This document shows positions 23,901 through 34,163 of a stretch of DNA of 64,000 nt, one piece after another. The notes beneath the pieces are model-generated. The model ran no database searches. It was not told the DNA's origin and saw only the letters and a list, made by a program, of their open reading frames with translations. Each line of letters begins with the position of its first letter. Position 1 is the stretch's first letter. The position numbers and the translations under genes were made by a program. Origin of the DNA: Plumapathes pennacea. Taxonomy: Eukaryota > Cnidaria > Anthozoa > Antipatharia > Myriopathidae. The stretch is taken from the NCBI GenBank assembly GCA_964036295.1, contig OZ038463.1, positions 992,001 to 1,056,000 of the forward strand, in the 5' to 3' direction.

Positions 23901-24872
23901 CCAGGGGCATTCGACTGAACTCTCTTTTCTTTGGCTCGCTTAAAACATACAGCAATAAAGTTGACAAGATCAAATATGAACACTCGGTTTCCGTTGCGTT
24001 CGAATACCCTTTCTCTAAATCCTTAACCGCCCCAGCATGTCTGTATTTCTTTTGATAATATGCACACAATAATTTCTGCATTCTGATTGGCTGCGCGCAT
24101 GTCAGTTTATCCCAAACAGTGTAAATATGTGAATTTAACAGTGCAAACATTTGAAATTGAAATTGCTGACAGCTAGCGCACATATTATGTTGTATAGCTA
24201 AACAAAACAGAAAGCATGTTTTCATTCCTCAGGATGATTCCGATTCTGTTTACGAGACAAAATTCTTGAGAGACACTTGTGAATTGTAACAAAATAATAA
24301 TAAAAAAAAAAAAATGCGCGACGGAAATTATTGTATGCATGTTATTAGCAAGTAATACATGATTATTCATGCAATTTTGGAATAAATGAGCACGCGAATT
24401 TTTTTCAAAGACCACAAATTGCATGACTCGCGCGATGCTCGTGCAATTTTGTAGTCTTTGAAAAAATTACTCGTGCTCAATTATTCCACAATGCACTCGA
24501 AACCATGCAATTACCTATACTAACAGCCTTCACTCCCAAGCTCAACATGTAAATTCTTCTAACCTTTTATGAAGAAAATGTGTGAGTGATGTAGTGAGAT
24601 CTGATAGTTTAATCAACTTTTCTACTAACAGCCTTCACTCCCAAGCTCAACATGTAAATTCTCCTAACCTTTTATGAATAAAATGTGTGAGTGATGTGGT
24701 GAGATCTGATAGTTTAATCACTTTTTCACAGGCCAGACGAGCTATCAATGAAGGAAACTACCCACTTGCTGCACAGCTGGGTATGCAGGCAGGACGGTAC
24801 GCCAAGGGCGCCATATGCATAGGTTTCCTTCTTGCTTTTGTGCTTGTTTTGATGCGAGTTGCAGTTCGCTAA
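14918..24872 (+). CDS. Proline-rich CD225/dispanin-family transmembrane protein
   Basis: Four exons join in phase: 14918-14933, 19570-20003, 23716-23835, 24732-24872 (711 nt, 236 aa). Exon 1 codes only MAEKQ plus one base. Exon 2 is a cytosolic Pro/Gly/Tyr/Gln-rich region with PPPAYPG and many QPGYP units, including a 63-bp (21-residue) tandem duplication at 19812-19937. Exons 3 and 4 carry the CD225 domain. A first membrane segment holds AWCSCLLCFWPLGMIAIV, then a basic loop ARRAINEGNYPLAAQLG, then a second membrane segment GAICIGFLLAFVLVLMRVAV at the C-terminus. The family includes IFITM and PRRT proteins, small dual-pass membrane proteins of endosomes and plasma membrane; which branch this belongs to is unknown. 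Both large introns are packed with inverted-repeat DNA. Exon 1 is short and therefore the least certain part, but its phase and sequence fit. Confidence 0.85.
15572..15716. mobile_element. Foldback MITE in dispanin intron 1
   Basis: The left end attacacggcggc matches the complement of the right end gccgccgtgtaat. The arms continue inward through gatatggattttattttctc and its complement with few mismatches. Total about 145 bp, non-coding. It lies about 120 bp before the inverted-LTR element. Confidence 0.75.
15845..16651 (+). repeat. LTR, left (inverted) copy
   Basis: An 807-bp unit beginning TGTTACGGAAGAG and ending CCTGTAACA, with short TGTTAC/GTAACA terminal complementarity typical of LTRs. 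Near-identical to the reverse complement of 18720-19526; I saw single-base differences at three places. The stop codon of the second open frame (16652-16654) touches its inner edge. Confidence 0.8.
16652..17269 (-). CDS. Second open frame of the gag element, unknown function
   Basis: A 205-residue frame directly following gag in a different frame, beginning MDPAIVDDTIENF. In the gag-overlap region its frame can be read back without a stop through a Cys-containing stretch (CCQLCKTEF), so a gag frameshift is possible. It has an acidic N-terminal part and a hydrophobic segment (NNVVLLLFLLILSS) near residues 85-100 followed by basic residues. Its last 50 or so residues are encoded by the inverted leader copy and are probably not biologically meaningful. 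No pol domain is recognised. Whether it is expressed is unknown. Confidence 0.4.
   Translation of the reverse strand: MDPAIVDDTIENFVDDTEMRTGAVILSPNNSEGSKVDWLPSQPQVVISAESMEPAAKPAICPGFPCKTDLKGISDEVFTNHELKNANNVVLLLFLLILSSVARKRVERKPAEKINVFNKLLLRCSLNTILPKELLWLWRKHERQKINVNVCHPFKSSLWLAERYPADQERSPLLKSSLIQAITNFTAIPQSLSSFSLSLSFFSNT
17275..17907 (-). CDS. Gag-like protein of LTR element (Ty3/gypsy-type capsid region)
   Basis: A 210-residue frame whose pattern resembles the retrotransposon gag capsid domain. It has EDVKRWLAKLESFL near residues 13-27, LAFHLAGLAENWYCTLPE near 43-60, a middle with LKDALLEKFL, and later SLQDYGEFVSRTAQLNGI and VNGLRKDIKREVL. Gag proteins assemble the virus-like particle that packages element RNA. 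The frame lacks a clear CCHC zinc knuckle and stops at a double TAG; the next frame continues in another phase. Length is short for a full gag. Assignment to a Ty3/gypsy-like gag rests on pattern, not a search. Confidence 0.75.
   Translation of the reverse strand: MEYEFSKFYGYEGEDVKRWLAKLESFLTLVGINRNSTAAAACLAFHLAGLAENWYCTLPEAKRNDFQCLKDALLEKFLLSDVIKFNLRCKLNSRKQGYSESLQDYGEFVSRTAQLNGISDSERMYCFVNGLRKDIKREVLMRTPKTYDEAFCVARHVEVVEQIVKFDYKFSEFADPSNQNFERESQFILPAVNYARLNSLPKFRTTFMKY
18720..19526 (-). repeat. LTR, right copy (5' LTR relative to gag)
   Basis: An 807-bp unit with TGTTAC/GTAACA ends. On the minus strand it precedes the leader and gag as a 5' LTR should. The sequence just inside it on the minus strand starts TTAAGTGTTACTGAAG; no standard tRNA primer-binding site was recognised. 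Its outer end is 43 bp from the splice acceptor of dispanin exon 2. Confidence 0.8.
19812..19937 (+). repeat. 63-bp coding tandem repeat in dispanin exon 2
   Basis: Two tandem copies of a 63-bp unit encode QPGYPAQPGYPALPGQPGYEV, followed by a partial third copy. The period is a multiple of three, so copy-number change would keep the frame. QPGYP repeats are typical of intrinsically disordered cytosolic tails. Confidence 0.9.
20118..22913. mobile_element. Cluster of hairpin MITEs forming a 1.6-kb palindrome in dispanin intron 2
   Basis: A hairpin unit of about 190 bp, starting with a variant of aacaaataaaccagcttcaa and ending with its complement, occurs four times: about 20150-20335, 20870-21065, 21595-21775 and 22725-22913. 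The stretch 20147-21777 is one long palindrome centred near 20962, with arms of about 807 bp and a spacer of roughly 18 bp. A third, direct copy of part of the arm follows at about 21780-22080 with a few changes, then about 540 bp of unique sequence, then a fourth hairpin. No transposase frame is visible. Terminal words match at both outer ends, which suggests one nested element or repeated insertion into the same family. Confidence 0.8.
22925..23395. repeat. Degenerate 'taccctg' interspersed repeat in dispanin intron 2
   Basis: Repeated words ataccctgt, taccctgcc and ccctgttcc recur at irregular intervals and end in a gcggcacatacccatatagc stretch. Non-coding. Similar text is familiar to me from coral intergenic DNA, but the class is not known. 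Confidence 0.45.
24369..24494. mobile_element. Foldback MITE in dispanin intron 3
   Basis: An inverted repeat. The left arm contains ttcaaagaccacaaattgca and the right arm tgcaattttgtagtctttga. The arms are about 50-55 bp, the loop is about 18 bp with a CGCGCGA core, and mismatches are few. Non-coding. Confidence 0.7.
24519..24731 (+). repeat. Two tandem 105-bp units of the CACTCCCAAG MITE family
   Basis: Two direct copies starting actaacagccttcactccca at 24519 and 24624 differ at only a few bases. The second copy runs into the pyrimidine tract and AG of dispanin exon 4 at 24732, so the splice acceptor abuts transposon-derived DNA. Confidence 0.8.
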
Positions 24873-25734
24873 GTGAAAGCCCGCAGCCACAAACCATCTG
24901 GACTCCTCTTGGCAAAATGATCACGTAGCAATGCTCGATATGATAACCCCATGACGTCACATGGCATCAGAGTCAGTCATGTCGGGAGAAAAAGAAGAGA
25001 AACTTTTATTTTCAGAATTGAGATTCATTCCCTTTTAAACGATTGTTGCTGTTCTGGCCTCTGGCATAATCGACACTCCCACAAATGTGCAGTTTCGAGA
25101 CTTTTTAGTAAACTTGTTTTTCTTTTTTTCATTTTGTCATCAAAAATACCATATGGTAAGGTGAAATACTGGTGTTTTATAGCGTGCTGCTCAGATAAGA
25201 GCTGATCAAACCATCAGTTCTCACAACAGCTCTCATATACATGTATTTTTCTTGCAAATTGTTTATACTCTTCTGTTGCTCCCGTTAAATTGTCACAAAA
25301 ATGTCTCGCAACGAAAACGCAGAAAAAGAAAAATATGGACAACCAGGTTTACACGGGGCAAAAGTCCAAGTAACATGTCCCGCATTGCAGTTGACGAAAT
25401 CAATCAAATCTAGCCGTGGTGACAGACATTAATATCATAGTTTTAGTTTGGGCAGTTATAACAAGTGTTCTCTGTGACCATTTTATTTCTTTCTATAACT
25501 CTGAATGATTCATTCCGAAAAGTGAGGCTATCGTATTTGAGAGCCAATTCGTGGAATGAGACTCATTCACTTGATAGAAGATTACTATTACTTGATAGAG
25601 AGGTACTATTACTTGTGGAGGAGTCCAGACTGAGTTTAAAGAACAAAACAAAAAAGAAGCAGTGTAGGTGTTAAACACGTTATTGCTACAAAATCAAAGT
25701 AGATTTTGCATGCAATGTTCGTGCAACATTAGTC

Positions 25735-25930
25735 TCAGTTCTAGAATATATAACACACCATATTCTTTTTTCTCCTTCCTTTGCGTGTAGCACTTGACTT
25801 CGAAGAAAAGATTGCGTCAAAATTTCGGTAAAAAAAAAGGCTGTTGAGCAGTACCAAAGTAAAAGTCCAATCAATGGCAGAGCGAGGGGGTATCTGCGAT
25901 TATCGTATTTCCAGTTAATCAAATCGCAAG
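25735..25930 (-). repeat. Dispersed repeat, copy B (inverted relative to 9340-9545)
   Basis: Reverse complement of the repeat at 9340-9545, with the same internal words and scattered small indels. Lies in gene-free DNA after the dispanin stop codon. Confidence 0.7.
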
Positions 25931-26499
25931 ACGGGTGACTGTGCACTGGCGACTAGCTTGTGGATTAAGCCACACTTCGCATCAGAGTGCGATGAACTTC
26001 TTGAGAGAAACTTCTCATCCAATGCAAGTGAGGCTCCTCGCAGGATGCCAAGACCCAAAATTGCCTTAGTCTCCAAAATGTGACCCTTTCAGTTAGTGTG
26101 TCACGTGACCTGAAATGGGACAACACAACAGCTTGCGTCTCTAAGTTACAGTAAAATGTTACCGTGTTACCAGATTTTTCACTCTCAATCAGATAATTTG
26201 TCCATAAATACTTCAAAGCTGGCTGGTCACATGACCCGAACCACCACGTGACTGAGCTTCATAACCTCGGGCAGTCTGAGTGCCGAAAAAAGTGAAAAGT
26301 ATATACAAATGCAAATTTTAGGTTAGTAGAGTGGTAGATCCTGAACCTACAAATGACTCGAAGTCCGGAGGAGACTTTGAACACCCTTACCTTGTGAAAC
26401 TATGGCTTTGCAGAAGAAAAATTTTTCCTCGTTTGCCAAATTATTATGCCCCTACAAATAACCGTAAACAAACTTTTGCGGGCACAAAAATCTCGCCGC

Positions 26500-26545
26500 G
26501 TTTTTTTTTTTTTTTTTCGTTTTTTTTTTTTCTTTTTCTTTGTTT
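26500..26545. repeat. Poly-T tract
   Basis: A long T run interrupted by single c/g bases. On the minus strand this is a poly-A tract, possibly the tail of a retroposed sequence, but no body was recognised. Confidence 0.6.
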
Positions 26546-26615
26546 CGGAGTTTTCTGAACGAGGCACGGCTAGCGACCTTGTGAGCCCGCAGTACGCCAA
26601 GGTCTAGCTACGATC

Positions 26616-26697
26616 TAGTCTGCTCGCAGCCGTTTTTGTGGTCGCAACACTTGGGGCACAAAGTGTTGCGACCACAAAAACGGCTGCGAGCAGACTA
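26616..26697. repeat. Perfect 40-bp-arm hairpin
   Basis: tagtctgctcgcagccgttt at the left end and its exact complement at the right end; the arms appear perfect through gtcgcaacactt with a loop of a few bases. Probably a young foldback element or part of one. Confidence 0.8.
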
Positions 26698-26707
26698 CCT
26701 ACGATCC

Positions 26708-26826
26708 GGCCCTCAGTTTCCTCCCCCCGTGGCGAAAAACACGAAAAATATAATTGGCCGTGAAAGACTGGGGAGGGGATATAATATTTTTCGTGTTTTT
26801 CGCCACCGGAGAGCGAAAGGAGGGCC
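26708..26826. mobile_element. Foldback MITE adjacent to hairpin
   Basis: The left end begins ggccctcagtttcctccc and continues gtggcgaaaaacacgaaaaa. The right half carries the complement ttttcgtgtttttcgccac and ends ggagggcc. About 119 bp, imperfect arms, non-coding. Confidence 0.65.
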
Positions 26827-26880
26827 TGATCGCAGGTTATACCAAAATAAGATTTGGGTGTGAAACTGAACTTCTCTGGA

Positions 26881-27157
26881 GGCCCCGTCCACAGTAATCC
26901 GGATAAATTTGAAAACGGAGTTTTAATACGAAAACGCGTCGAAAGTTTTCCGTCCACACTATCGTTTTCGAACCGTTTCCGCTGACCACACTGATACGCT
27001 GGACCGACCAAAAACGCTAAATTCCCTGATTGAGCATACGCATCATGATCACACGATCACATTATCATCATGACGTCACGCGTTTTCGAAAGCGCCGCTT
27101 TCGCCCTACTGATATCCGTTTTCGGTCACCGAAAACACGTCTTGGTGTGGACGGGAG
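26881..27157. mobile_element. MITE with CCCCGTCCACA / TGTGGACGGG ends
   Basis: Imperfect terminal inverted repeats gccccgtccaca and tgtggacggga bound about 275 bp that is rich in cgttttcg and gaaaacg words in both orientations. No coding frame. Confidence 0.55.
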
Positions 27158-27261
27158 GCTAAAACGGATAAATAAAAGGCAGTGGCACTCCGTTAATACG
27201 ACACCAGCAGGCCAAAAACAAAAAACAAAAACAAAAACAAAAACAAATAAACAAAAATACT

Positions 27262-27405
27262 GGTCGTATTAACGAGGTAGGGTTAGTTTTGTAGCTTCTC
27301 TTTTTGAAATGACGTCATGACAGATATGATGAAATTTCACTGGACTATTTGCGAGCATCCGGAACGCAAATGGAATATATTGCAACAGAACTAAGAATTT
27401 TTATG
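27262..27405 (+). repeat. Dispersed direct repeat, copy 1
   Basis: Shares tcatgacagatatgatgaaa, gcatccggaacgca and tggaatatattgcaacagaa in the same order with 28230-28385. Several substitutions and a short indel separate the copies. Class unknown. Confidence 0.7.
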
Positions 27406-28229
27406 GGAGTTGAGCCCTTCGAGGTCGAATTGATGCCGTAAACGAGATGCATTATCTACTAAGAATCGCAAATTAACAGACACAGTTTCCCTTCTGCAGC
27501 TTCTCGTTTCTCTTGCGCGACCTTCAAACTTTTCAGGACTGCGGAAGTCTGCCCCCGCTAGTCTTCTCCTTCCTCTGAAGGCGAAACTACGCAAGCACTT
27601 ATATGTCTTGGCCTCAGCGTCTCTTTCAATTTCTCCCGATCTTTGAATCTGGTATTTTCAGACGGCTTGACTTCTGTGCGCCACTGAGATTGTAAAACGA
27701 AGTCTTGCCTTGTGCCTAAACCAACACCTCTTCTCTGCCCCTTTCTTTCCAAGTTTGCTCATTACTCTTTCGTTTTTGTTATAAACTGCACTTGAAATTC
27801 AAAGCCACGACGCTCTCAGTGTGATACGAAACACATTGACAAGCGGAAACAGTAGGAGCGTTAAAGCATCTGATATCTTGTTTCACCTAGCAACCGTTTT
27901 TGGGTTTTGTCGTAAGAAACATAAATTTGGCTCGATTTCGGGCTTTATTAATTAATTATGAAAATAGTTTTAGTTTTTTTGCAAATGAGAGACCACCAGG
28001 GGGTCGGCTATTAATCCAATTAATTTTATAGTTAGCCATTCATATATCTTTTATAGTATCCAAGTGACTTCAATCACCACTACACGAACTTTCAGAAGAA
28101 TAAACTGTTTTTGTACTGGAGAAAGGATTTTTTAACTGATTATTCGAAAAGCGTCCAATTTGCTAGGGCAAATACCTTAAGTGTCATATATTCCTTTCCA
28201 AGGATACAGGATTTGAAATTAACTGTTAT

Positions 28230-28385
28230 GCCCAGTTGTATTAACGGGGTAGGGTCAGTTTTGTAGCTGGCCTTTATAAAATCACGTCATGACAGATATG
28301 ATGAAAGTCCACTTCCCTACTGACTATTTGTGAGCATCCGGAACGCAGATGGAATATATTGCAACAGAACTAAGAGTTTTTATAA
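28230..28385 (+). repeat. Dispersed direct repeat, copy 2
   Basis: Second copy of the 27262-27405 repeat, about 970 bp downstream in the same orientation. A related gtcgtattaac word recurs at 28440-28452. Non-coding. Confidence 0.7.
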
Positions 28386-28789
28386 CAAGAAAAAAATGCT
28401 ACAAATTTTTATTTCGAAACAAAGCTCTTCATTTTCTTTGGTCGTATTAACAACGGAGTGAATTTATAAAGGAAACCCCATTGGGATTTCAACAAGTGGT
28501 CGTTGGTCGCATCAACGGGATTTTCTAATAAGACTAGACTGGCATTGCCAGTGAGCTCGCGGCGTGAGTTGTGTCGAGACCAGAATATACTAAAATGGAA
28601 AGTAGGGACAAGAGTGGAACTCACAAGACAGACTTCCAGTTTCTCACCAGAAAAATATCACACAGTTATAGAGAACTTGGTTGTTGACACCTTGCTCAAA
28701 TGAAACCTGATTAAACTATAAGTTATCATTACAACACTCATACACTTGCTTCTTAAAGGTTGAACGACTCTGCATTTTGAGAATGCGTG

Positions 28790-30430
28790 ACATATCTTTT
28801 TATGCGCAATTGATTTTTGACAGTGACTTCGACTCTTATTTCTAACGAGAGGCCACGATTAATCCAGCCTTCGCTTCAATACTTTTGTGTTTTCTTTTAT
28901 TAACTGAATACGTTTCTTCTATCAGGCTTTCGAGTTTTCCTGTTCTGTAACAAGCGAGGAATGTAACACGACACTTGTTTACGTCAATATTATTGCGGTT
29001 TTGTTCACAGTGTGTTCAGTCATTTGTGAACTGCAAACTCAATGCTCAGGGCTATTTCGGTGTATTTTTCATATCTGGTATACAATGACCATTGCGAAAC
29101 AAAGGCTACATGATCGAATGAAAGACGGATGGCGGGCTTCGTGATGCCCTGGATATTGTATTGCAGAATTTTTCGGTGGCGCTTGGTGGCGGAAGGGGCG
29201 GGGGAGGGGGCATGTTTAAACGCTCAAGGGCAGGCATGAAAGGCCGAATTTACGTTTTGGTGTTTGTTTGTTTGTTTTTGTTTACGTCAAGTGAAAAGAA
29301 GCCACACTGCACTGAGAACAATGTGTCTAAGAAGAAAATGTATTTACCGCCTGAACTATGGGAATCTTTTTGCAGATTAAAAATGTGGACAGGTTGGCTT
29401 GACTATTTGTTCTTGTTTTGCAGTATTTTATTTGATTACTTCTCTGAAGTCATTTCAGGAAACCTGCTAATTTATAAATACTTAAAAGTACTTTTTAACT
29501 TATCTATTTATTAAATTTTTGAGTTAGTGATGGAATATTTCAATCTCTTTCACTAGATTTTATCATTGTGTAGTTATAATTCACGAATTCGTTTTACCAT
29601 ATATTCACAACATATTCCTCTTTAAGCTAAATTCACGTGGAAACATAACGATATAGAGCACCAAATCGTTGTCTCCAGTGTTAACCAGGCTTCACTTGGT
29701 TAAACACCAAGTCATGTAAAGTCAAACACGGTCTATATCAAGCATATATCATTGACGAGTTCAACCAACCCAAAAACCCATCCAAGTACTAAACCCATTA
29801 TTATAATAGATAGCAATAAAGAAATTATAAGCATGCAGCTAGCTTGCATGCTAAAACAAACTATAGTATCTAAATATTATTACACCGACTATTAAACATC
29901 AAAAGCCAAAACATTTCCGTAAAATCATCGAAATATAATATTAAAACATTATCCATGTGTAATTTGGATGTGTTTGTAGTTCCTCGTACATACAAACACC
30001 ATCTTTTCCTAATATATTTTAAGATAAAATGATTTTGATATCTCCACATCTATACTACTAAAAAATACAAGAAACACCCCGCAAAGGGGCGGGCTTCTTG
30101 AAAAATGGTACCAAGCATTGCTTCATATTTGTTAACGGTGTACATTTCACTACGATACGTAAATTTTACACATCACCCGCTACAGTCCACACTTTATACA
30201 CAAATGATTTTTCGATCATTTGAAGCATCTAGGCAAGTGGACCTACAGTATGCATTTCAAGGCATTTCACGATACTATGTAGGTTCGAAATAAATATGAT
30301 AAATGATGCCTTACACGGTGTGTTCCTGGAGTTCCCTTGAGTAGAACTGTAATGGGAGGGTGGGGGAGGGGGCACTTATTCGAGGATTTACGTACATAGT
30401 TTATCTTTAGAGCAATAGCACGAACGGTTC
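28790..30430. other. No gene recognised
   Basis: AT-rich DNA between degraded MITE sequence and the 3' end of MEAK7. One Gly-rich plus-strand frame at about 29161-29514 has no recognisable motif. A short GC hairpin ccccgcaaaggggcggg lies at about 30078-30094. Confidence 0.45.
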
Positions 30431-30440
30431 TTTAAGTCTC

Positions 30441-31489
30441 TCAGTCTTCCTGTTGTTCCCTCAATCCCTCGCTGTGTATTTCCTTGCCTGCAATTTCCAG
30501 GAAGGCCTTGGCTTCTACTTCCGCGTCTAGAACACTCCGTTTCTCCAGCTGTAGAAAATAAACAGAACACGATAAAATCGCTTCAATCATTGGGTAACTG
30601 TTTGGGCTTAAACTGATAATATAGATCAGTGTTGGCAGATGCCAGACAAAACTGGTTGTGTGATTACTTTGAGTTTGTGTTTGCTGCGTTTCTTAATTGA
30701 TCCAAACAAGTTTGGCCGCGTCTCTCGGACAAACAGAATGCTATCTATGAGCAAGCCGCCATGGCTGTCATTTCCATACAGTAATCTAGTGAAGACAGTA
30801 AAGGATTTACTGTTGACAGAAAGAGATTTTAAAATTAACCAATCTCTGTCATCATAGCCCAACAACCAGAGCTTGCAATCTAATGGCAAGCACCCACCTC
30901 AACTTCTGGAGGGACACCAACTCCCCACACCTCTACGCTGTTGAGTTGGAACTTCTGTTGAGCAGACAGCTGAGCACTGCCATATGTGGTGCAAGTCGGT
31001 TGAGCACAGCTGTGTCCTGGACCAAAGTTGTGATCCAACCACAAGCCAAAGTACTCCAACTGGCCACCCATACCCTGAGAACACAATAATATGAATTAAA
31101 CTGATCAAACTCTACATAAGCCCAAGGACTCCAACTGGCTGCCCATACCCTGAGAACAATAATATGAATTAAACTGATCAAACTCTACATAAGCAAAAGT
31201 ACTCCAACTGGCCACCCGTACCCTGAGAACACAATAATATGAATTAAACTGATCAAACTCTGCATGTTACCTAACTTTCATAAGGTCAGGCAAATCACAA
31301 AATGTTTACAACTGTTCCAATTTATTTATCTACTTCCTGGTGTAGAATTTCAACTCACTTACCAAACCATTTGGCATTGTCTGAGTGCCCATATTGAGGT
31401 ACATGAAGTTCTCATTGTACCCTGTAGGGTGATACACTGCCAAGGTGGGTGAGAGGCTGAACAGAAAACAATTGCTGTCGCCTGCAAAA

Positions 31490-31520
<31 letters not shown>

Positions 31521-34163
31521 ATATTAAATAAATAAATAATAAATAAATAAATGTAGTATGCATGACAATAATGTGCATTATTCTATTTCTGCAAGAGAGG
31601 ATACACAGTCATGAACTTCTACGATATGAAGAGGTATAAATAATGGCATATCTCTTGCTATATGATAAAAGTTTAGGAGAATATTTTACATGTACGCCCA
31701 ATGCAATATAAGAAACAATATTCGATGTGAATTGATACTTGATTGAAGAAAATTCAAACTCAAATGCTGGTATATTGCTGTGAAACAAAATTCTAGGTCT
31801 GTAACATATATTTTTTCATGCAGCTTGATAAATTCATTGTGAAACTTACAGTAATTTGGATGAATAACACAGAAATCTGGAAATAATGAATTTTCTTTGA
31901 TTTACCATCAAAGTGAGATTTGATTGCCCAGCTTTTGGAGGCAAATCCTCCAAACACATGCCCATCACAGTCTTGGATCACAAGAACAGTGGGTCCCTGG
32001 TTTACTATCTGATGTACAAATGCCTGGAAGCTCTCCCCGTGAGTCTGAGTGGAGAACAACAGCCTCCACCTGTGTCGAAGTGTCGCAGGGAGGTGGTGGT
32101 TGATGGTTATGATTGATGGAATATTCAGGAGTGTGCTACATTTGCTGAAGTCAATGTCCAACTTGCAGGGCAATAAAATGTGTGACCTGAAGTGGAAGAA
32201 AGGTGAATGACAAGTCAGGTTAGCTGGTATTTTTTCTTATTTTCTTATCACTGTCAGAGCAGACTGTGTCTGAAGTGAACAGCGTCATGTCTATTGTATT
32301 CAGTTGGAAACAAACGAACCCTAGCTACTGTAACCCTAGAACCCTGAGTTAGTATTAGGGTTAGAATTCTGGGTTAGGGGTTCAGATGGTTCTGTCAGTT
32401 CCATGAATTAGATTTGCCGTCTGAATAGTAAAAAAATCATTTCAGCCTCATCTTCCACGTAGCCCTTCAATATCTGTATGACAGTGTGAACGTTGTTAAA
32501 AACATTTCCCTGGAACCTTGTACCTGTCATATTGAATATGCTCTATAGTCTCTTCACAACCTTCTGACAAGCCATGGTGAACTACTTCTATGAGGTCCTC
32601 TGCACCAAAGAAACAAGCCCTCATTGTTGCCACAAATATGTGCTGAATCAATGGAAACTTAGCAAACCAATTTTTGACGTCACTTGGGGAGACACAGCTT
32701 GGATTTTCTTTGTTACCCAACAGTTCTTTTACAGCCATTTTTGCAAAAAGTTGATTAACTGTTCTGTCTGTTTCAAGCTTCCACTGTGAGCCACCAATGT
32801 GTACAGTGTGTTTGAGGGCTGCCGCATAACTGTTAAGCAGACACAAACACAGATCTTCCATTTCCACACTAGTGACAATTTGATCTGGGTCAGCAGATAA
32901 AATATAGAACACATGGCCATTCTTTTCATTGGCTTGTTTCACACAGTGTGACACTGCCCTGAAAAAGGCACGTTTTCCAACTTTTGTTGGATCCTCTGGC
33001 TCTTTCAAAAAGTTAAGTGATTGCTGGAAATGACACATTTCCTTGAAGAGGCGGCTAATGATGTCTTCTGGGAACAGCCATGCCATATGATCCTACGTGT
33101 TTTTAAAAATAAAATATATAGTCTTATATAGAACAATAACGTCAGATGGGGTACATGCACAAGAACAGTAGAGCTGCCAGTTTACCGCAAATCCACATCA
33201 ATCTCCCACCTTCACTCTTTGTGTCCTGTTACCTAATGTCAATCTCCCAAGATACCTCATATCCACAAACTCACAGCTACACTGTATCTCCCACTACAGG
33301 TAAAGTACAATCCCTGCCAAAATGGCTGAAACATGTCTGCTCTCATTGCCTCCCTCTCCCCTTTCCTCAGATATCAGTGATGTACTGTAAATGCTCTAAT
33401 AAGCACCCCCCTCCTCTACATGGTATTGATCCAGAAAAATAGGCTGATTGAGTGTGCCTTTTTCAGTTAGCCTCATTTTGATATTTTTCTAAAATAATTT
33501 TTTGAAACATTCATTTTATGCCTTGCCTTCAATGACAACTAGTTCATTCTCTTCAAAAGGCATATAACTTACACTCAGGTTAAATGGCAGGTGACATCTC
33601 TTGTTCTTTGGAGAATTTAAATTAAATTTCTGTTTTGCATATGCCAAGTAGGGAAACAACTTTATGTGTGATGAGCTCCAATAAAAGTCCAGGTGTGTTT
33701 TTTTTTTCTTTGCACAAGAATAATTGCAAATTTAAGTTCAAACAAGGGTGTTTTAAATTTGGATGATGAAATTTGACTAAGGTAGCATAAAACTCAATTT
33801 ATAGCACATACATGTATCACCTATCATAATCAATACAAATATATTCTGTATAATGTGTATTGTGTATTTTGAAAAGTGCCAGTAAAGATATAAAAAGCGT
33901 ATGTTTTGCATTTGCAATATTAATGACCCGGAACTTTCTCCTCAAATTGTCTATTCTGTAGCGTAACTGTTCTAAGTTTATCGATGTGATCTCCCTAAGC
34001 TAATTTAGCTCACCTTGAATGCATCGTATTCAAACACTTTGTTGTCGGGATTTCCAGAGGATGTCAATTTTTCAAACAGAGTAATAAGCTGTTCTCGTTC
34101 TCTATCAGAGAAAACTTTGTAATTTTCGTCAGCTTCTAAACTCCTGCTACCGGCAGCCCCCAT
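30441..34163 (-). CDS. MEAK7: MEAK7-like TLDc-domain protein (MTOR-associated, eak-7 homologue)
   Basis: Six exons on the minus strand join in phase: 34163-34014, 33092-32524, 32186-31906, 31481-31363, 31074-30898, 30548-30441 (1404 nt, 467 aa; human about 456). In animals MEAK7 is a lysosome-associated activator of an alternative mTOR signalling route. The start MGAAGSRS has Gly2 and Ser6, fitting N-myristoylation, and is preferred over an upstream in-frame ATG at 34286. The N-terminal half resembles an EF-hand-like region. The TLDc domain runs through exons 3-5 with HRWRLLFSTQTHGESF, GGFASKSW, NCFLFSLSPTLAVYHPTGYN, YFGLWLDHNFGPGHS and PTCTTYGSAQLSAQQKFQL. The last exon encodes SVLDAEVEAKAFLEIAG and ends EGLREQQED. 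Reading through exon 5 instead of splicing would stop after six further codons, but exon 6 matches the family tail. Confidence 0.95.
31047..31265 (-). repeat. Three tandem copies (73-75 bp) spanning MEAK7 exon 5 acceptor
   Basis: The unit contains, on the minus strand, the end of intron 4 (attattgtgttctcag) and the first 28 or so bases of exon 5. AG acceptors followed by GGTATGGG-like exon starts are at 31074 (used), 31149 and 31222. The two upstream copies read into stops after a short stretch, so the exon-proximal copy must be chosen for a normal product. Confidence 0.9.
31487..31553. repeat. (TAAA)n microsatellite next to MEAK7 exon 4
   Basis: About 14 aaat/aata repeats with small interruptions. 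On the minus strand they form the T-rich tract directly before the exon 4 acceptor tttgcag at 31482-31488, so repeat length could affect splicing. Confidence 0.85.

Noticed and set aside
29161..29514. 117-residue plus-strand frame with Gly run
   Set aside because: No splice partners, no motif, G-run and AT-rich tail explain it.
31330..31578. 82-residue minus-strand frame with YLFIYLFI run
   Set aside because: The true MEAK7 exon 4 (31363-31481) plus translation of the (TAAA)n microsatellite through the splice acceptor.
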